From NCBI RefSeq assembly GCF_013372205.1, contig NZ_CP053831.1:310001-374000 (forward strand): a stretch of 64,000 nt of DNA. Direction: 5' to 3'. The DNA comes from Campylobacter mucosalis. GTDB lineage: Bacteria; Campylobacterota; Campylobacteria; Campylobacterales; Campylobacteraceae. This document shows, one piece after another, positions 56,302-64,000 of this stretch. A program made the position numbers and the translations under genes. The notes beneath the pieces were generated by a model, which did not search any database, had not been told where the DNA came from, and worked only from the letters and a program-made list of their open reading frames with translations. How positions within the stretch are numbered: the stretch's first letter is position 1; the number at the start of each line of letters is the position of its first letter.

Positions 56302-57790
56302 TAAGACTCTCTTTCATCTTTTCAAATTCATCTTGTATAGTTTTATGACGTGGCTCGTGAGTCATCTTGCCTATTGCGTCGCCCCAAACACTAACAACAA
56401 CTATAACCACACTTGAAGCGATAAATCCTGGCAGTAGTTCATAGACGTAAGAATTTAGTCCAGATAGTATCCAAAATATCACAACTACTCCACCAACAAC
56501 CATACCAGCAAGTGCACCAAATGCACTCATACGCTTATAATAAAGGCTAAAAAGTAGCACTGGACCAAAACTAGCACCAAATCCAGCCCAAGCGTTGCCA
56601 ACAACTCCAAGCACCGTATCACTCGAAGCAAATGCAAAAAAAGTAGCCACCACAGCAACCACGACAACAGCGTATCTACCAATGGCAACTTGCGTTTTAA
56701 TAGAAATTTCACGTTTATAAAAGGCTATGATAAAGTCTTTTGTAACCGAACTAGCACTTACTAAAAGTTGGCTAGAAACCGTGCTCATAATCGCTGAGAG
56801 AACAGCAGAGAGTATAACGCCTATGAAAAATGGGTGAAATAGCGTCTCTCCAAGCTTTAAAAACACAAGCTCGGCGTCCTTTAGTTGTGCGTTTTGTTGT
56901 GCAAAATACACAAATCCTATAAGACCGCTCATCATAGCACCAATAAGTCCTAGTATCATCCAGCCAATACCTATCCGCCTAGCTTGTGATAGCTCTTTTG
57001 AGTTTCTAATAGCCATAAAACGAACGATGATATGAGGTTGTCCAAAATATCCAAGTCCCCAAGACATAAGCCCCAAAACTCCCCAAAACGTTTGATCTTT
57101 AAAGATATTTAAATGCTCTTTATCTAAATTTACAATCTCGCTAAATAAATTTTTACCACCACTTAAATCTAAATTTAAAAATGCCACAGAAGGTATAGCA
57201 ACAAGGACTAAAAACATCAAGGTTCCTTGAAAAACATCTGTCATACAAACGGCTTTAAATCCACCAAAAAATGTATAAAATACAACGATAAACAGCGTAA
57301 GTAAAGCACCTGTATAAAATGGTAGTCCAAAAAAGCTCTCAAACGTCTTGCCTCCAGCGATAATTCCACTTGAAACGTAGAGCGTAAAAAATATCAAAAT
57401 AAGCATACCTGAAACTATTCTGAGCACTTTTGTGCGGTCTTTGAAACGGTTTTCTAAAAAATCTGGTATGGTTATACTATCGCTTGCGACCTCTGTATAA
57501 ACGCGAAGCCTTTTTGCTAAAAACAAGTAGTTGCAATACGCACCAATAACAAGCCCTAAAAGCATCCATACATTTGATAGACCACTTGCATAAAATGCCC
57601 CTGGAACGCCAAGTAGCATCCAGCCACTCATATCAGACGCCCCCGCACTTAGTGCTGTTGCAAACGGTCCAAGACGGCGGTTATCAAGCAGGTACTCGCC
57701 CATATTTGCACTTTTGTTGTATGAATACCAGCCGATAAATAAAAGTACTCCAAAGTAAAGTCCTATCGCTACGTAAGATGAAAAATCCAT
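56294..57790 (-). CDS. putP: Sodium/proline symporter PutP
   Basis: A 498-residue sodium:solute symporter with 13 expected helices. Sodium-site helices include SAGASDMSGWMLLGVPGAFY and ILSAVLSAIMSTVSSQLLVSAS; the R-x-x-R region and GYFGQPHIIVRFMAI are typical of PutP. It imports proline, an important carbon source of campylobacters. AAAGG lies before the ATG. putA is not nearby. Divergent from the amino acid ABC operon across 135 bases. Confidence 0.93.
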   Translation of the reverse strand: MDFSSYVAIGLYFGVLLFIGWYSYNKSANMGEYLLDNRRLGPFATALSAGASDMSGWMLLGVPGAFYASGLSNVWMLLGLVIGAYCNYLFLAKRLRVYTEVASDSITIPDFLENRFKDRTKVLRIVSGMLILIFFTLYVSSGIIAGGKTFESFFGLPFYTGALLTLFIVVFYTFFGGFKAVCMTDVFQGTLMFLVLVAIPSVAFLNLDLSGGKNLFSEIVNLDKEHLNIFKDQTFWGVLGLMSWGLGYFGQPHIIVRFMAIRNSKELSQARRIGIGWMILGLIGAMMSGLIGFVYFAQQNAQLKDAELVFLKLGETLFHPFFIGVILSAVLSAIMSTVSSQLLVSASSVTKDFIIAFYKREISIKTQVAIGRYAVVVVAVVATFFAFASSDTVLGVVGNAWAGFGASFGPVLLFSLYYKRMSAFGALAGMVVGGVVVIFWILSGLNSYVYELLPGFIASSVVIVVVSVWGDAIGKMTHEPRHKTIQDEFEKMKESLKE

Positions 57791-57861
57791 ATATTGCCTT
57801 TTGAAATTTAAAAACCACCATACTATTACAATTTTGTTTAAAATTTAATTTTTTAGCAACC

Positions 57862-57897
57862 TTTAAGCAAAAAAATATCAAATTTTTCGTATCATTA
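57862..57897 (+). promoter_or_regulatory. 36-bp promoter module shared with the 61-residue protein gene
   Basis: Same module as 26411-26446 with 33 of 36 bases identical: TTTAAGC, seven A, TAT, CAAA, T5, CGTATCAT. TATCAT at 57890 is a likely -10, 31 bases before the TTG start of the permease gene. It sits in the divergent region with putP. Confidence 0.65.
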
Positions 57898-57925
57898 TGC
57901 CCTACTTATTACAAAAGGGACAGAG

Positions 57926-58633
57926 TTGAACGAGAAATTTTTTAGAATTCTTTTTTTTCTAGCAATTGTCATTTTTGGTTGCTATTACGCTTATCCTACG
58001 GAGATGAACGAAATACAACGTATGGCTTATTTAAAAAGCTACGGAGTTACGCTTGGACTTGCCTTAGGTGGTATAGCTATTGGTATTACGCTTGGTTTTT
58101 TGCTGGCTTTTTTAAGATTTTTAAATATCAAAATTTTAAGCTTTGTAATAGATGAATATATCGACATTTTGCGTGGCACCCCGATACTTTTACAGCTCCT
58201 TATTTTCTCAGTTGTGATATTTTCTACGTGGAGTAATAACTTTTATGTCGCACTTATTGCACTTGGATTAAATAGCTCTGCTTATGTTGCCGAAATTGTA
58301 AGAAGCGGTATAAATAGCGTTGATAAGGGGCAAATGGAGGCAGCTCGTGCAATGGGACTTGATTATTCAACCTCTATGAGACAAATCATCTTCCCACAAG
58401 CTATTAAAAATATCTTACCAGCTCTTGCAAATGAGTTTATCTCGCTGTTTAAAGAAACTTCGGTTGTTGGCTTTATAAGTGTTGTTGATATTACTATGCA
58501 AAGCAAGAGTCTTCAGGCTGTTTTTTACAACCCAAAGCCATTCATATTTACTGGTATTGTATATTATGTAAGCATTAAATTTCTCTCATTTCTTGCTAAA
58601 AAACTAGAGGAGAGGCTAAACCGCAATGATTGA
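57926..58633 (+). CDS. Polar amino acid ABC transporter permease
   Basis: A 235-residue HisM/GlnP-type permease with about five helices. The EAA loop EAARAMGLDYSTSMRQIIFPQAI contacts the ATPase; IDILRGTPILLQLLIFS and NSSAYVAEIVRSGI are typical. Single permease gene, so probably a homodimer. It starts with TTG at 57926 (AAAGGGA upstream) and overlaps the ATPase gene by eight bases. Resembles the Cj0467-Cj0469 type system; the exact amino acid cannot be read. Confidence 0.92.
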   Translation: MNEKFFRILFFLAIVIFGCYYAYPTEMNEIQRMAYLKSYGVTLGLALGGIAIGITLGFLLAFLRFLNIKILSFVIDEYIDILRGTPILLQLLIFSVVIFSTWSNNFYVALIALGLNSSAYVAEIVRSGINSVDKGQMEAARAMGLDYSTSMRQIIFPQAIKNILPALANEFISLFKETSVVGFISVVDITMQSKSLQAVFYNPKPFIFTGIVYYVSIKFLSFLAKKLEERLNRND

Positions 58634-59354
58634 AATTAGAAATTTGATTAAAAATTACGGCGATTTGCAAGTTTTAAAAGACATTAGTGTTGATATTAAA
58701 AAAGGCGATGTTATAGCTATAATTGGTCCAAGTGGTGGCGGCAAAAGCACATTTTTGCGTTGCTTAAATCGTCTTGAAGAGCCAACAAGCGGACATATAA
58801 ACATCGATGGCAAGGATATTTTGGATAAAAAGGCTGATATAAATAAAATTCGCCAAAAAGTATCTATGGTTTTTCAGCACTTTAATCTTTTTGCAAATAA
58901 AAACGTTATGCAAAATTTAACCCTAGCACCAATTAAAACTGGTCTTATGAGCCAAAACGAGGCAGAAGCTAAGGCGTTTGAGCTACTAAAAAGTGTTGGA
59001 CTAAGTGATAAAAAAGACGCTTTCCCACATAAACTTTCTGGCGGTCAAAAGCAACGTATAGCTATAGCTAGGGCTTTGGCTATGGACCCTGAGATTATAC
59101 TTTTTGATGAGCCTACATCTGCACTTGATCCAGAGATGATAGGCGAGGTGCTTGATATTATGAGAGATGTTGCTAGTAAGGGGCTTACAATGCTGGTTGT
59201 GACCCACGAAATGGGTTTTGCAAGAAACGTAGCAAATAGAATTTTCTTTATGGATAATGGCGTAATAGCAGTTGATGATACGCCAAAAAATATCTTTGAA
59301 AACCCGCAAAATCCACGCCTAAAAGAGTTTTTAGGTAAAGTTTTAAACCATTAA
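58626..59354 (+). CDS. Polar amino acid ABC transporter ATP-binding protein
   Basis: A 242-residue ABC ATPase of the GlnQ/HisP type. Walker A GPSGGGKS, Q-loop VFQHFNLF, signature LSGGQKQR, Walker B ILFDEPTSALDPE, and the switch His in VTHEMGF. All motifs intact. It powers uptake through the permease encoded upstream; the binding protein follows 16 bases on. Confidence 0.95.
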   Translation: MIEIRNLIKNYGDLQVLKDISVDIKKGDVIAIIGPSGGGKSTFLRCLNRLEEPTSGHINIDGKDILDKKADINKIRQKVSMVFQHFNLFANKNVMQNLTLAPIKTGLMSQNEAEAKAFELLKSVGLSDKKDAFPHKLSGGQKQRIAIARALAMDPEIILFDEPTSALDPEMIGEVLDIMRDVASKGLTMLVVTHEMGFARNVANRIFFMDNGVIAVDDTPKNIFENPQNPRLKEFLGKVLNH

Positions 59355-59370
59355 AATTTAAGGAGTGAGT

Positions 59371-60111
59371 ATGAAAAAATTTTTGGCTTTGTTTGCCGTT
59401 TTGGCTTTTTTAGTTGGTTGCGGTAGTGACGAGAAGAGTGCTAGTGCAGAGCAGGTGATTAAACTAGGGCTTAGTGCAGACTATCCTCCATTTGAATTTG
59501 TCGATAAAGACAATAAAATCACAGGTTTTGATGTTGAGCTTATAAATGAGATTAGCAAGCGTGTTGGCTTTAAGGTTGAACTTGCAAATATTAGCTTTGA
59601 CGGACTTATCCCAGCACTTAAAGCTGGTAAGATAGACGCGATTATGAGTGCTATGAGTGCGACAGAGGATAGAAAAAAATCAGTTGATTTTACCGACTCT
59701 TACTACGCTACTGAGAATTTATTCATCCGCAAAAAAGGCTCAGATATCAGTGATAAAAATTTAGCAGGTAAAAATATAGGTGCTCAGCTAGGAACGGTTC
59801 AAGAGATGGCAGCTGGTGAGATAGAGGGTGCTAAAGTATCTCCATACGATAGTCCACTAACCGCGATAATGGCACTAAAATCAGGAAAAATAGACTACGT
59901 TATAGTAGATAGCTCGATAGGCTATGGCTTTTTAAAGCAAAATGACGATATCGAGGAGTTTTTAAAGCTTCCTGATGGCAGTGAAGGCTTTTCTATCGCT
60001 TTTGATAAAGACAAAAAAACAGATTTGATAGCTAAGATAAATGACGCCATAAAGGCTATCAAGGCTGACGGCACGTTTGAAAAAATAGCTAAAAAATATG
60101 ACTTGCAATAA
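59371..60111 (+). CDS. Amino acid ABC transporter substrate-binding lipoprotein
   Basis: A 246-residue family 3 binding protein. Signal MKKFLALFAVLAFLVGC ends in a lipobox (L-V-G-C), so it is probably anchored in the inner membrane. LGLSADYPPFEFVDKDNKITGFDVEL, the Arg in SATEDRKKSVDFTDSYY and ID(Y)VIVDSSIGY are the ligand-site regions. Start at ATG 59371 with AAGGAG; a GTG two codons earlier is less likely. Ligand: a polar or acidic amino acid (inference). A terminator follows. Confidence 0.92.
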   Translation: MKKFLALFAVLAFLVGCGSDEKSASAEQVIKLGLSADYPPFEFVDKDNKITGFDVELINEISKRVGFKVELANISFDGLIPALKAGKIDAIMSAMSATEDRKKSVDFTDSYYATENLFIRKKGSDISDKNLAGKNIGAQLGTVQEMAAGEIEGAKVSPYDSPLTAIMALKSGKIDYVIVDSSIGYGFLKQNDDIEEFLKLPDGSEGFSIAFDKDKKTDLIAKINDAIKAIKADGTFEKIAKKYDLQ

Positions 60112-60117
60112 TCAAAG

Positions 60118-60137
60118 CCCCGAAAAAACGGGGTTTT
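60118..60137 (+). terminator. Terminator after the amino acid ABC operon
   Basis: CCCCG-AAAAAA-CGGGG hairpin followed by TTTT. It ends eight bases before the thiD ATG, so thiD needs readthrough or its ribosome access is affected by the stem. Confidence 0.85.
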
Positions 60138-60144
60138 ATAAACT

Positions 60145-60876
60145 ATGAAAAATATTTTAATCATAGCTGGAAGCGATAGTGTCGGTGGAGCTGGTATCCA
60201 GGCTGATTTAAAGACGGCTGAGGCACTCGGGTGTTATGGTGCTACCGCTGTTACGGCTATTACTGCGCAAAATACAAACGGCGTTATAGATGTTTTAGCG
60301 TTAAGTCCAAAAATGCTAGATAATCAGCTAAAAATGATAACTGACGAGCTTAAAATAGACGCTATAAAGGTTGGTATGCTTTTTAATAAAGAGCTTATAT
60401 CTTGCGTTAAAATTTGGCTAGAAAATTTCAAAAACATACCAATTGTAATTGACCCAGTTTGTGTGGCAAAGAGTGGAGCAAAATTGCTAGAAGATAGTGC
60501 ATTAATGGCGTTGAAAGAGCTTTTAAGCTACGCAACGATTGCTACTCCAAATTTGGCTGAGGGTAAAATTTTAGAGCTTGATTTTACAAATTTACCTTGC
60601 GATATTTTGCTAAAACGAACCAAAGTAGACGAGTTTTGCGAGGACTCGCTCTATCTTAGAAACGGCGAAATTTTAAAATTTTCTCAGCCACTTTTAAAGC
60701 CAGAGATTATGCATGGAGCAGGGTGTAGTTTTAGCTCGGCACTTGCTTGTTTTTTAGCTTGTGGCGATGATAAGATTTTAGCCATTAAAAAGGCAAAAAA
60801 TTTTATATCAAGTGCCATAAGTGGTGCTCTTGATACAAAATTTGGCAAAAGAGTTTTAAATCACAAAGTAAGATGA
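60145..60876 (+). CDS. thiD: Hydroxymethylpyrimidine/phosphomethylpyrimidine kinase ThiD
   Basis: A 243-residue ribokinase-fold enzyme phosphorylating HMP and HMP-P for thiamine synthesis. AGSDSVGGAGIQADLKTAEALG is the substrate-binding start, IDPVCVAKSGAKLL the middle motif, and MHGAGCSFSSALACFLA the anion hole and catalytic region, where the usual general base Asp is replaced by Ser-Phe-Ser context (GAGCSFS, versus GTGDTFS in other ribokinases; Cys is usual in ThiD). Slightly shorter than E. coli ThiD. No good ribosome site; the terminator stem lies just upstream. Overlaps thiE by four bases. Confidence 0.9.
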   Translation: MKNILIIAGSDSVGGAGIQADLKTAEALGCYGATAVTAITAQNTNGVIDVLALSPKMLDNQLKMITDELKIDAIKVGMLFNKELISCVKIWLENFKNIPIVIDPVCVAKSGAKLLEDSALMALKELLSYATIATPNLAEGKILELDFTNLPCDILLKRTKVDEFCEDSLYLRNGEILKFSQPLLKPEIMHGAGCSFSSALACFLACGDDKILAIKKAKNFISSAISGALDTKFGKRVLNHKVR

Positions 60877-61511
60877 GCGAAATTTACGCACTTAGCGACG
60901 ATATCCTAAGCCCAGATGAACTTATATTATCTCACGCCGAGCAAATTTTAAAATCTGGCATTAAACTCTATCAATACAGAAACAAAAAAGCGGTAAAAAA
61001 CGAGCAAATGGCACGTGAGCTTTTATTGATGTGCGAGAATTTTGGGGCGAAATTTATCATCAATGATGACGCGGATTTTGCTTATAAAATTGGTGCAAAG
61101 TGCCTACACATCGGCAAGGGTGACTCTAGCTTAAGCTATGCTAGACGTTTGCTTGGAGATGATGCTTTTATTGGGGTTAGCTGTTATGATAGTCTTGATT
61201 TAGCGATTAGGGCTGAGCAAAATGGGGCAAACTATGTAGCTTTTGGGGCAGTGTTTCCTAGTCTTACAAAGCCTAACACCACAAGAGTTGGTTTAGAAAC
61301 GCTAAAAAAAGCAAAAGAAATTTTAAAAATCCCAGTTTGTGCCATAGGTGGCATAGATACGAGCAATATATCTCAAATTTTGGCACTAAATATCGACTAT
61401 ATCGCGATTGTAAGAGCTATTTACGAGCCAAAAAGTATTAGCGAAAATTTACTAAATTTACAACATATAATAAACAAAAAAACAACAATTATTATTAATA
61501 ATAAAATCTAG
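60873..61511 (+). CDS. thiE: Thiamine-phosphate synthase ThiE
   Basis: A 212-residue TIM barrel that joins HMP-PP and thiazole phosphate. KLYQYRNK (phosphate-binding), KFIINDDADFAYKIGAKCLHIGKGD, IGVSCYD, YVAFGAVFPSLTKPNT and IPVCAIGGID are family motifs; the usual GQED is GKGD here. Starts by ATGA overlap with thiD. Completes a thiD-thiE pair; the rest of the pathway is elsewhere. Confidence 0.92.
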   Translation: MSEIYALSDDILSPDELILSHAEQILKSGIKLYQYRNKKAVKNEQMARELLLMCENFGAKFIINDDADFAYKIGAKCLHIGKGDSSLSYARRLLGDDAFIGVSCYDSLDLAIRAEQNGANYVAFGAVFPSLTKPNTTRVGLETLKKAKEILKIPVCAIGGIDTSNISQILALNIDYIAIVRAIYEPKSISENLLNLQHIINKKTTIIINNKI

Positions 61512-61589
61512 CATATTTATCTTACTTTAACAAAAAACGCAGTAATATTACTCACTTGAGAAATTTTATTTTTATTAGGAGGGGTTTGA

Positions 61590-63578
61590 ATGAATAAAGT
61601 TGCAAATAAAATAGGGCTAATCATTTTGATACTGCTTACTATTTCATTTTTTATTTTTTCATTTGTTTCATACAAGGAAACAGAAACTTCACTTATGAAC
61701 GCTTCAAGTGAGTCAAAAGAAGTTTCTGCATTGGCGGCCAAGCTGTTTGTTGAAAGCTATTTTGATAGCAGGATAAAGGCGGTTGAAAATTTTGGTAAAT
61801 TTTTAAAAGAGAACCCAGAATTTATGGACAACAGAGAAGAGTTAAGAAAACTAATTGAGAGAGTTTCTCAAACAACAAGCCTTACAAATATATTTGTGGG
61901 TTTTGAGAGCGATGGAAATTTATATCGCACAGACTATGAGGGCGACAACAAGGTATCATTTAAACATTACACAATTGAAAAGACAAAATATGACGCTAGG
62001 ACACGCGACTGGTATAAAGTCGCACTTGCAAAAGGTGGTATAGCATTTACCGATCCATATATCGCAAAAACTGGCAACAAGCTAACAATAAGCATAGTTT
62101 ACCCAATTGTAGTTAATGGCAAAACGCTAGGTGCGATAGCGAGTAATATCTTTATAGACGGCTTTAGTAAAGATATTGATCAGATGAAAGATAGCGCCTC
62201 AAGCGTCGTAACGATCATAGACTACACAAGGAAAAATATCGCTTATCATCCAAATAGCAAATATATCATCTCAGATGATCCAGATGCAAAGCACATAAGC
62301 TCATCTTTTATCTCAAATTTTGAAAAAAGTGGCGACAAGTCGTTTGTTTATAATCTTGGGGATGACGTAAAAATAGCCTCTTGCAAAAAATATGATATGG
62401 CAAATTGGCTTATCTGCTCGGCAAATTCATTTAAGGACTACGAACCAGCGTTAAACAAAGTCATTGCTGATCAGGTTATGTTTTCAATTATATTTATAGT
62501 TGTTATCGTTGGCGTTTTACTATTTGCAACAAGCAGATTTTTAAGACCAATAGGCGTGATCTCTAACGGACTTGCTCTATTTTTTGACTTTTTAAATCAC
62601 AAAATTTCAAAAGTTCAAACCATAGAGCTAAAATCCAACGATGAATTTGGTAAAATCGGACAACTTATAAATGAGAATATTAAGCAAATCGAACAAAACC
62701 TATCCGAGCAAAATGCTTTCATAGCTGACGCTAATACTCTTGTAAATAGTATCAAAGACGGAAATTTCACAGCAACCCTAAATGCACAGACGATAAACCC
62801 TGCACTAAACAGACTAAAATCTGCATTCATTGATCTTCAAGAGGGACTAAGCAAAGCAATATCTAAAGATGGACAAGAGGTATTAAAACTCCTTGAGAGT
62901 TATAAACGTTCAGACTTTACAGCTAGACTTGATGATAATGGCACAATGGCAAGTGGTATAAACCAACTTGGTATTGAAATTTCAAATATGCTCCGTGACA
63001 ACCTAGACAAAGCTGAAATTCTAGAGCAAAAAGCTCAGATACTAAGTGATTCTATGAAAGAGCTAACAGATGGAGCAAATAGCCAAGCAAATAGCTTGCA
63101 AGAGAGTGCTGCAGCAGTAGAACAGATGAGCTCATCAATGAGTGCCATATCTCAAAAGACACAAGATGTTATAAGACAATCTGAAGAGATTAAAAACATA
63201 ATAACAATAATAAGAGATATAGCAGACCAAACAAACCTACTAGCACTAAATGCTGCTATTGAAGCAGCCAGAGCAGGAGAACACGGACGTGGATTTGCTG
63301 TTGTTGCTGATGAAGTAAGAAAACTAGCTGAGAGAACTCAAAAGTCACTTGGAGAGATAGAAGCAAATACAAATGTACTAGCTCAATCAATCAATGAGAT
63401 GAGTGAATCAATAAAAGAGCAAGCTGAAGGTATAAATATGATAAATCAATCAGTAGCTCAGATAGATAACCTTACACGTGCAAATGTATCAGTAGCTAAT
63501 AGAACTAATGAAGTAACAGCTGAGGTAGATAATATGGCTAAAGATATTGTTAGTGAGGTTAGGAAGAAGAAATTCTAA
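61590..63578 (+). CDS. Methyl-accepting chemotaxis protein with dCache sensor
   Basis: A 662-residue transmembrane chemoreceptor. Helix one about 9-28; periplasmic dCache_1 domain about 40-290 with [12 protein letters not shown] (the small-molecule binding Y-x-x-R-x-W-Y pattern), [20 protein letters not shown] and [15 protein letters not shown]; helix two about 296-318; HAMP to about 375; signalling domain with the invariant tip [23 protein letters not shown] in two parts around EAARAGE. The binding pattern resembles amino acid-type dCache receptors; ligand not known. No CheR/CheB pentapeptide; ends KKKF. GGAGGGG before the ATG. Its last 166 bases match the remnant at 13421-13548. Confidence 0.93.
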   Translation: MNKVANKIGLIILILLTISFFIFSFVSYKETETSLMNASSESKEVSALAAKLFVESYFDSRIKAVENFGKFLKENPEFMDNREELRKLIERVSQTTSLTNIFVGFESDGNLYRTDYEGDNKVSFKHYTIEKTKYDARTRDWYKVALAKGGIAFTDPYIAKTGNKLTISIVYPIVVNGKTLGAIASNIFIDGFSKDIDQMKDSASSVVTIIDYTRKNIAYHPNSKYIISDDPDAKHISSSFISNFEKSGDKSFVYNLGDDVKIASCKKYDMANWLICSANSFKDYEPALNKVIADQVMFSIIFIVVIVGVLLFATSRFLRPIGVISNGLALFFDFLNHKISKVQTIELKSNDEFGKIGQLINENIKQIEQNLSEQNAFIADANTLVNSIKDGNFTATLNAQTINPALNRLKSAFIDLQEGLSKAISKDGQEVLKLLESYKRSDFTARLDDNGTMASGINQLGIEISNMLRDNLDKAEILEQKAQILSDSMKELTDGANSQANSLQESAAAVEQMSSSMSAISQKTQDVIRQSEEIKNIITIIRDIADQTNLLALNAAIEAARAGEHGRGFAVVADEVRKLAERTQKSLGEIEANTNVLAQSINEMSESIKEQAEGINMINQSVAQIDNLTRANVSVANRTNEVTAEVDNMAKDIVSEVRKKKF

Positions 63579-63580
63579 TT

Positions 63581-63602
63581 AAAGGGGTAAGAGCCCCTTT
63601 TT
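63581..63602. terminator. Terminator between the chemoreceptor gene and pgi
   Basis: AAAGGGG / CCCCTTT with a six-base loop, then TT, two bases after the receptor stop and reaching the pgi stop codon. It can serve the plus strand well and the minus strand partly. Confidence 0.8.
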
Positions 63603-64000
63603 ATTTTAGTAGCATAGTTTTTAAAATTCTTTTACCAATCTCAACACCAGGCTGATCGTAAGTGTTTATACCAAGCATAATGCCAGTTGCTGATGTGAGT
63701 AGTTCATAGTAAAATATAAGCCATCCGACGTGCCACTCGTCCATTTTATCAAGCGTTATCGTATCTACGCTAATACCCTCTTGCACGAGTGCCATTTTGG
63801 TAGCATCACATTGCAGATTTATGAGTTCTGCCAGGCTTAATCCGCGGACAAAATCGCACTCACTAAGCCCATTAATGCTTATATCTGGAATTTTAACATC
63901 AACGCCCTGATCTTTTATTTTTATAAATGTTACGCTTTTATCCTTTACGCCGTCCATAATAAGCTGTAAAAAGCTATGCTGATCCCTTGAGCCAACAAGT
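63601..64000 (-). CDS. pgi: Glucose-6-phosphate isomerase (3' part only)
   Basis: The last 132 or so residues of a minus-strand gene whose start is beyond the right edge; the frame is open to 64000. The visible part begins with LVGSRDQHSFLQLIMDG, the conserved active-site S-x-D-Q-H-S region of Pgi, continues with EWHVGWLIFYYELLTSATG and INTYDQPGVEIGK, the C-terminal Pgi signature (catalytic base region), and ends KTMLLK. Interconverts glucose-6-phosphate and fructose-6-phosphate; in Campylobacter it works mainly in gluconeogenesis. Confidence 0.95.
   Translation of the reverse strand, partial: LVGSRDQHSFLQLIMDGVKDKSVTFIKIKDQGVDVKIPDISINGLSECDFVRGLSLAELINLQCDATKMALVQEGISVDTITLDKMDEWHVGWLIFYYELLTSATGIMLGINTYDQPGVEIGKRILKTMLLK

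Noticed and set aside
61541-61552. Perfect palindrome AGTAATATTACT upstream of the chemoreceptor gene
   Set aside because: It could be an operator, but 12-bp AT-rich palindromes are expected by chance here and I found no second copy in an intergenic region.

Overview
The window is AT-rich, gene-dense chromosomal DNA of a Campylobacter species. The evidence is a complete run of the N-linked protein glycosylation (pgl) locus with the bacterial oligosaccharyltransferase PglB, a CadF-type porin-adhesin, a cbb3 oxidase cluster, a one-piece pyruvate:acceptor oxidoreductase, and a gene order (purA, FliJ-like, MotE-like, DUF507, carA, DsbD-like, kinase/regulator, ccoNOQP, addBA, cadF, hydrolase, por) that I know from C. 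jejuni Cj1498c to Cj1476c. hisH-hisA beside pglG, a differing set of glycosyltransferases and the CadF sequence argue against C. jejuni/coli itself. The species is not resolved. No prophage, insertion sequence, CRISPR array, rRNA or tRNA was seen. The window cuts a glycosyltransferase at the left end and pgi at the right end.

Layout. 1-11843: pgl glycosylation locus (two PglH-like transferases, pglJ, an inserted outer-membrane protein gene with a poly-G promoter, then pglB-A-C-D-E-F-G). 11843-13170: hisH, hisA. 13171-13665: decayed chemoreceptor remnant. 13666-18111: cheY, prmA, ftsH, psd-like, pssA. 18111-21373: a leucine-codon leader peptide, leuA, an ACT-domain protein and a UPF0210 protein. 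21404-23269: mnmG on the minus strand. 23459-26293: TRAP dicarboxylate-type transporter. 26478-28409: a 61-residue unknown protein, then yedF and a selenocysteine-containing selD. 28477-37519: a large PAS/GGDEF/EAL protein, a HisZ-like protein, purA, FliJ-like and MotE-like proteins, DUF507 and carA. 37519-44793: DsbD-like membrane protein, two-component system, cbb3 oxidase ccoNOQP and accessory genes. 44783-49869: addB-addA. 49946-52623: rplM, rpsI, cadF, a HAD phosphatase. 52717-57790: pyruvate oxidoreductase, and putP on the minus strand. 57926-60111: polar amino acid ABC transporter. 60145-61511: thiD, thiE. 61590-63578: a dCache chemoreceptor. 63601-64000: 3' end of pgi on the minus strand.

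How it works together. The pgl genes build bacillosamine (PglF, E, D), load it on undecaprenyl phosphate (PglC), extend the glycan (PglA, PglJ, PglH-like) and transfer it to periplasmic D/E-x-N-x-S/T sites (PglB). Such sites occur in at least three other contexts here: PglB itself, the MotE-like protein and the FixH-like protein. The metabolic genes describe a microaerophile living on organic and amino acids: TRAP transporter, proline symporter, amino acid ABC importer, pyruvate oxidoreductase and a high-affinity cbb3 oxidase.

The most interesting regulatory signals are the G9 tract against a TATAAT box, the leader peptide with four consecutive Leu codons before leuA, the UGA selenocysteine codon in selD, an almost identical 36-bp promoter module in front of two unrelated units 31 kb apart, and phased TAATAAAAAA repeats before ccoN.
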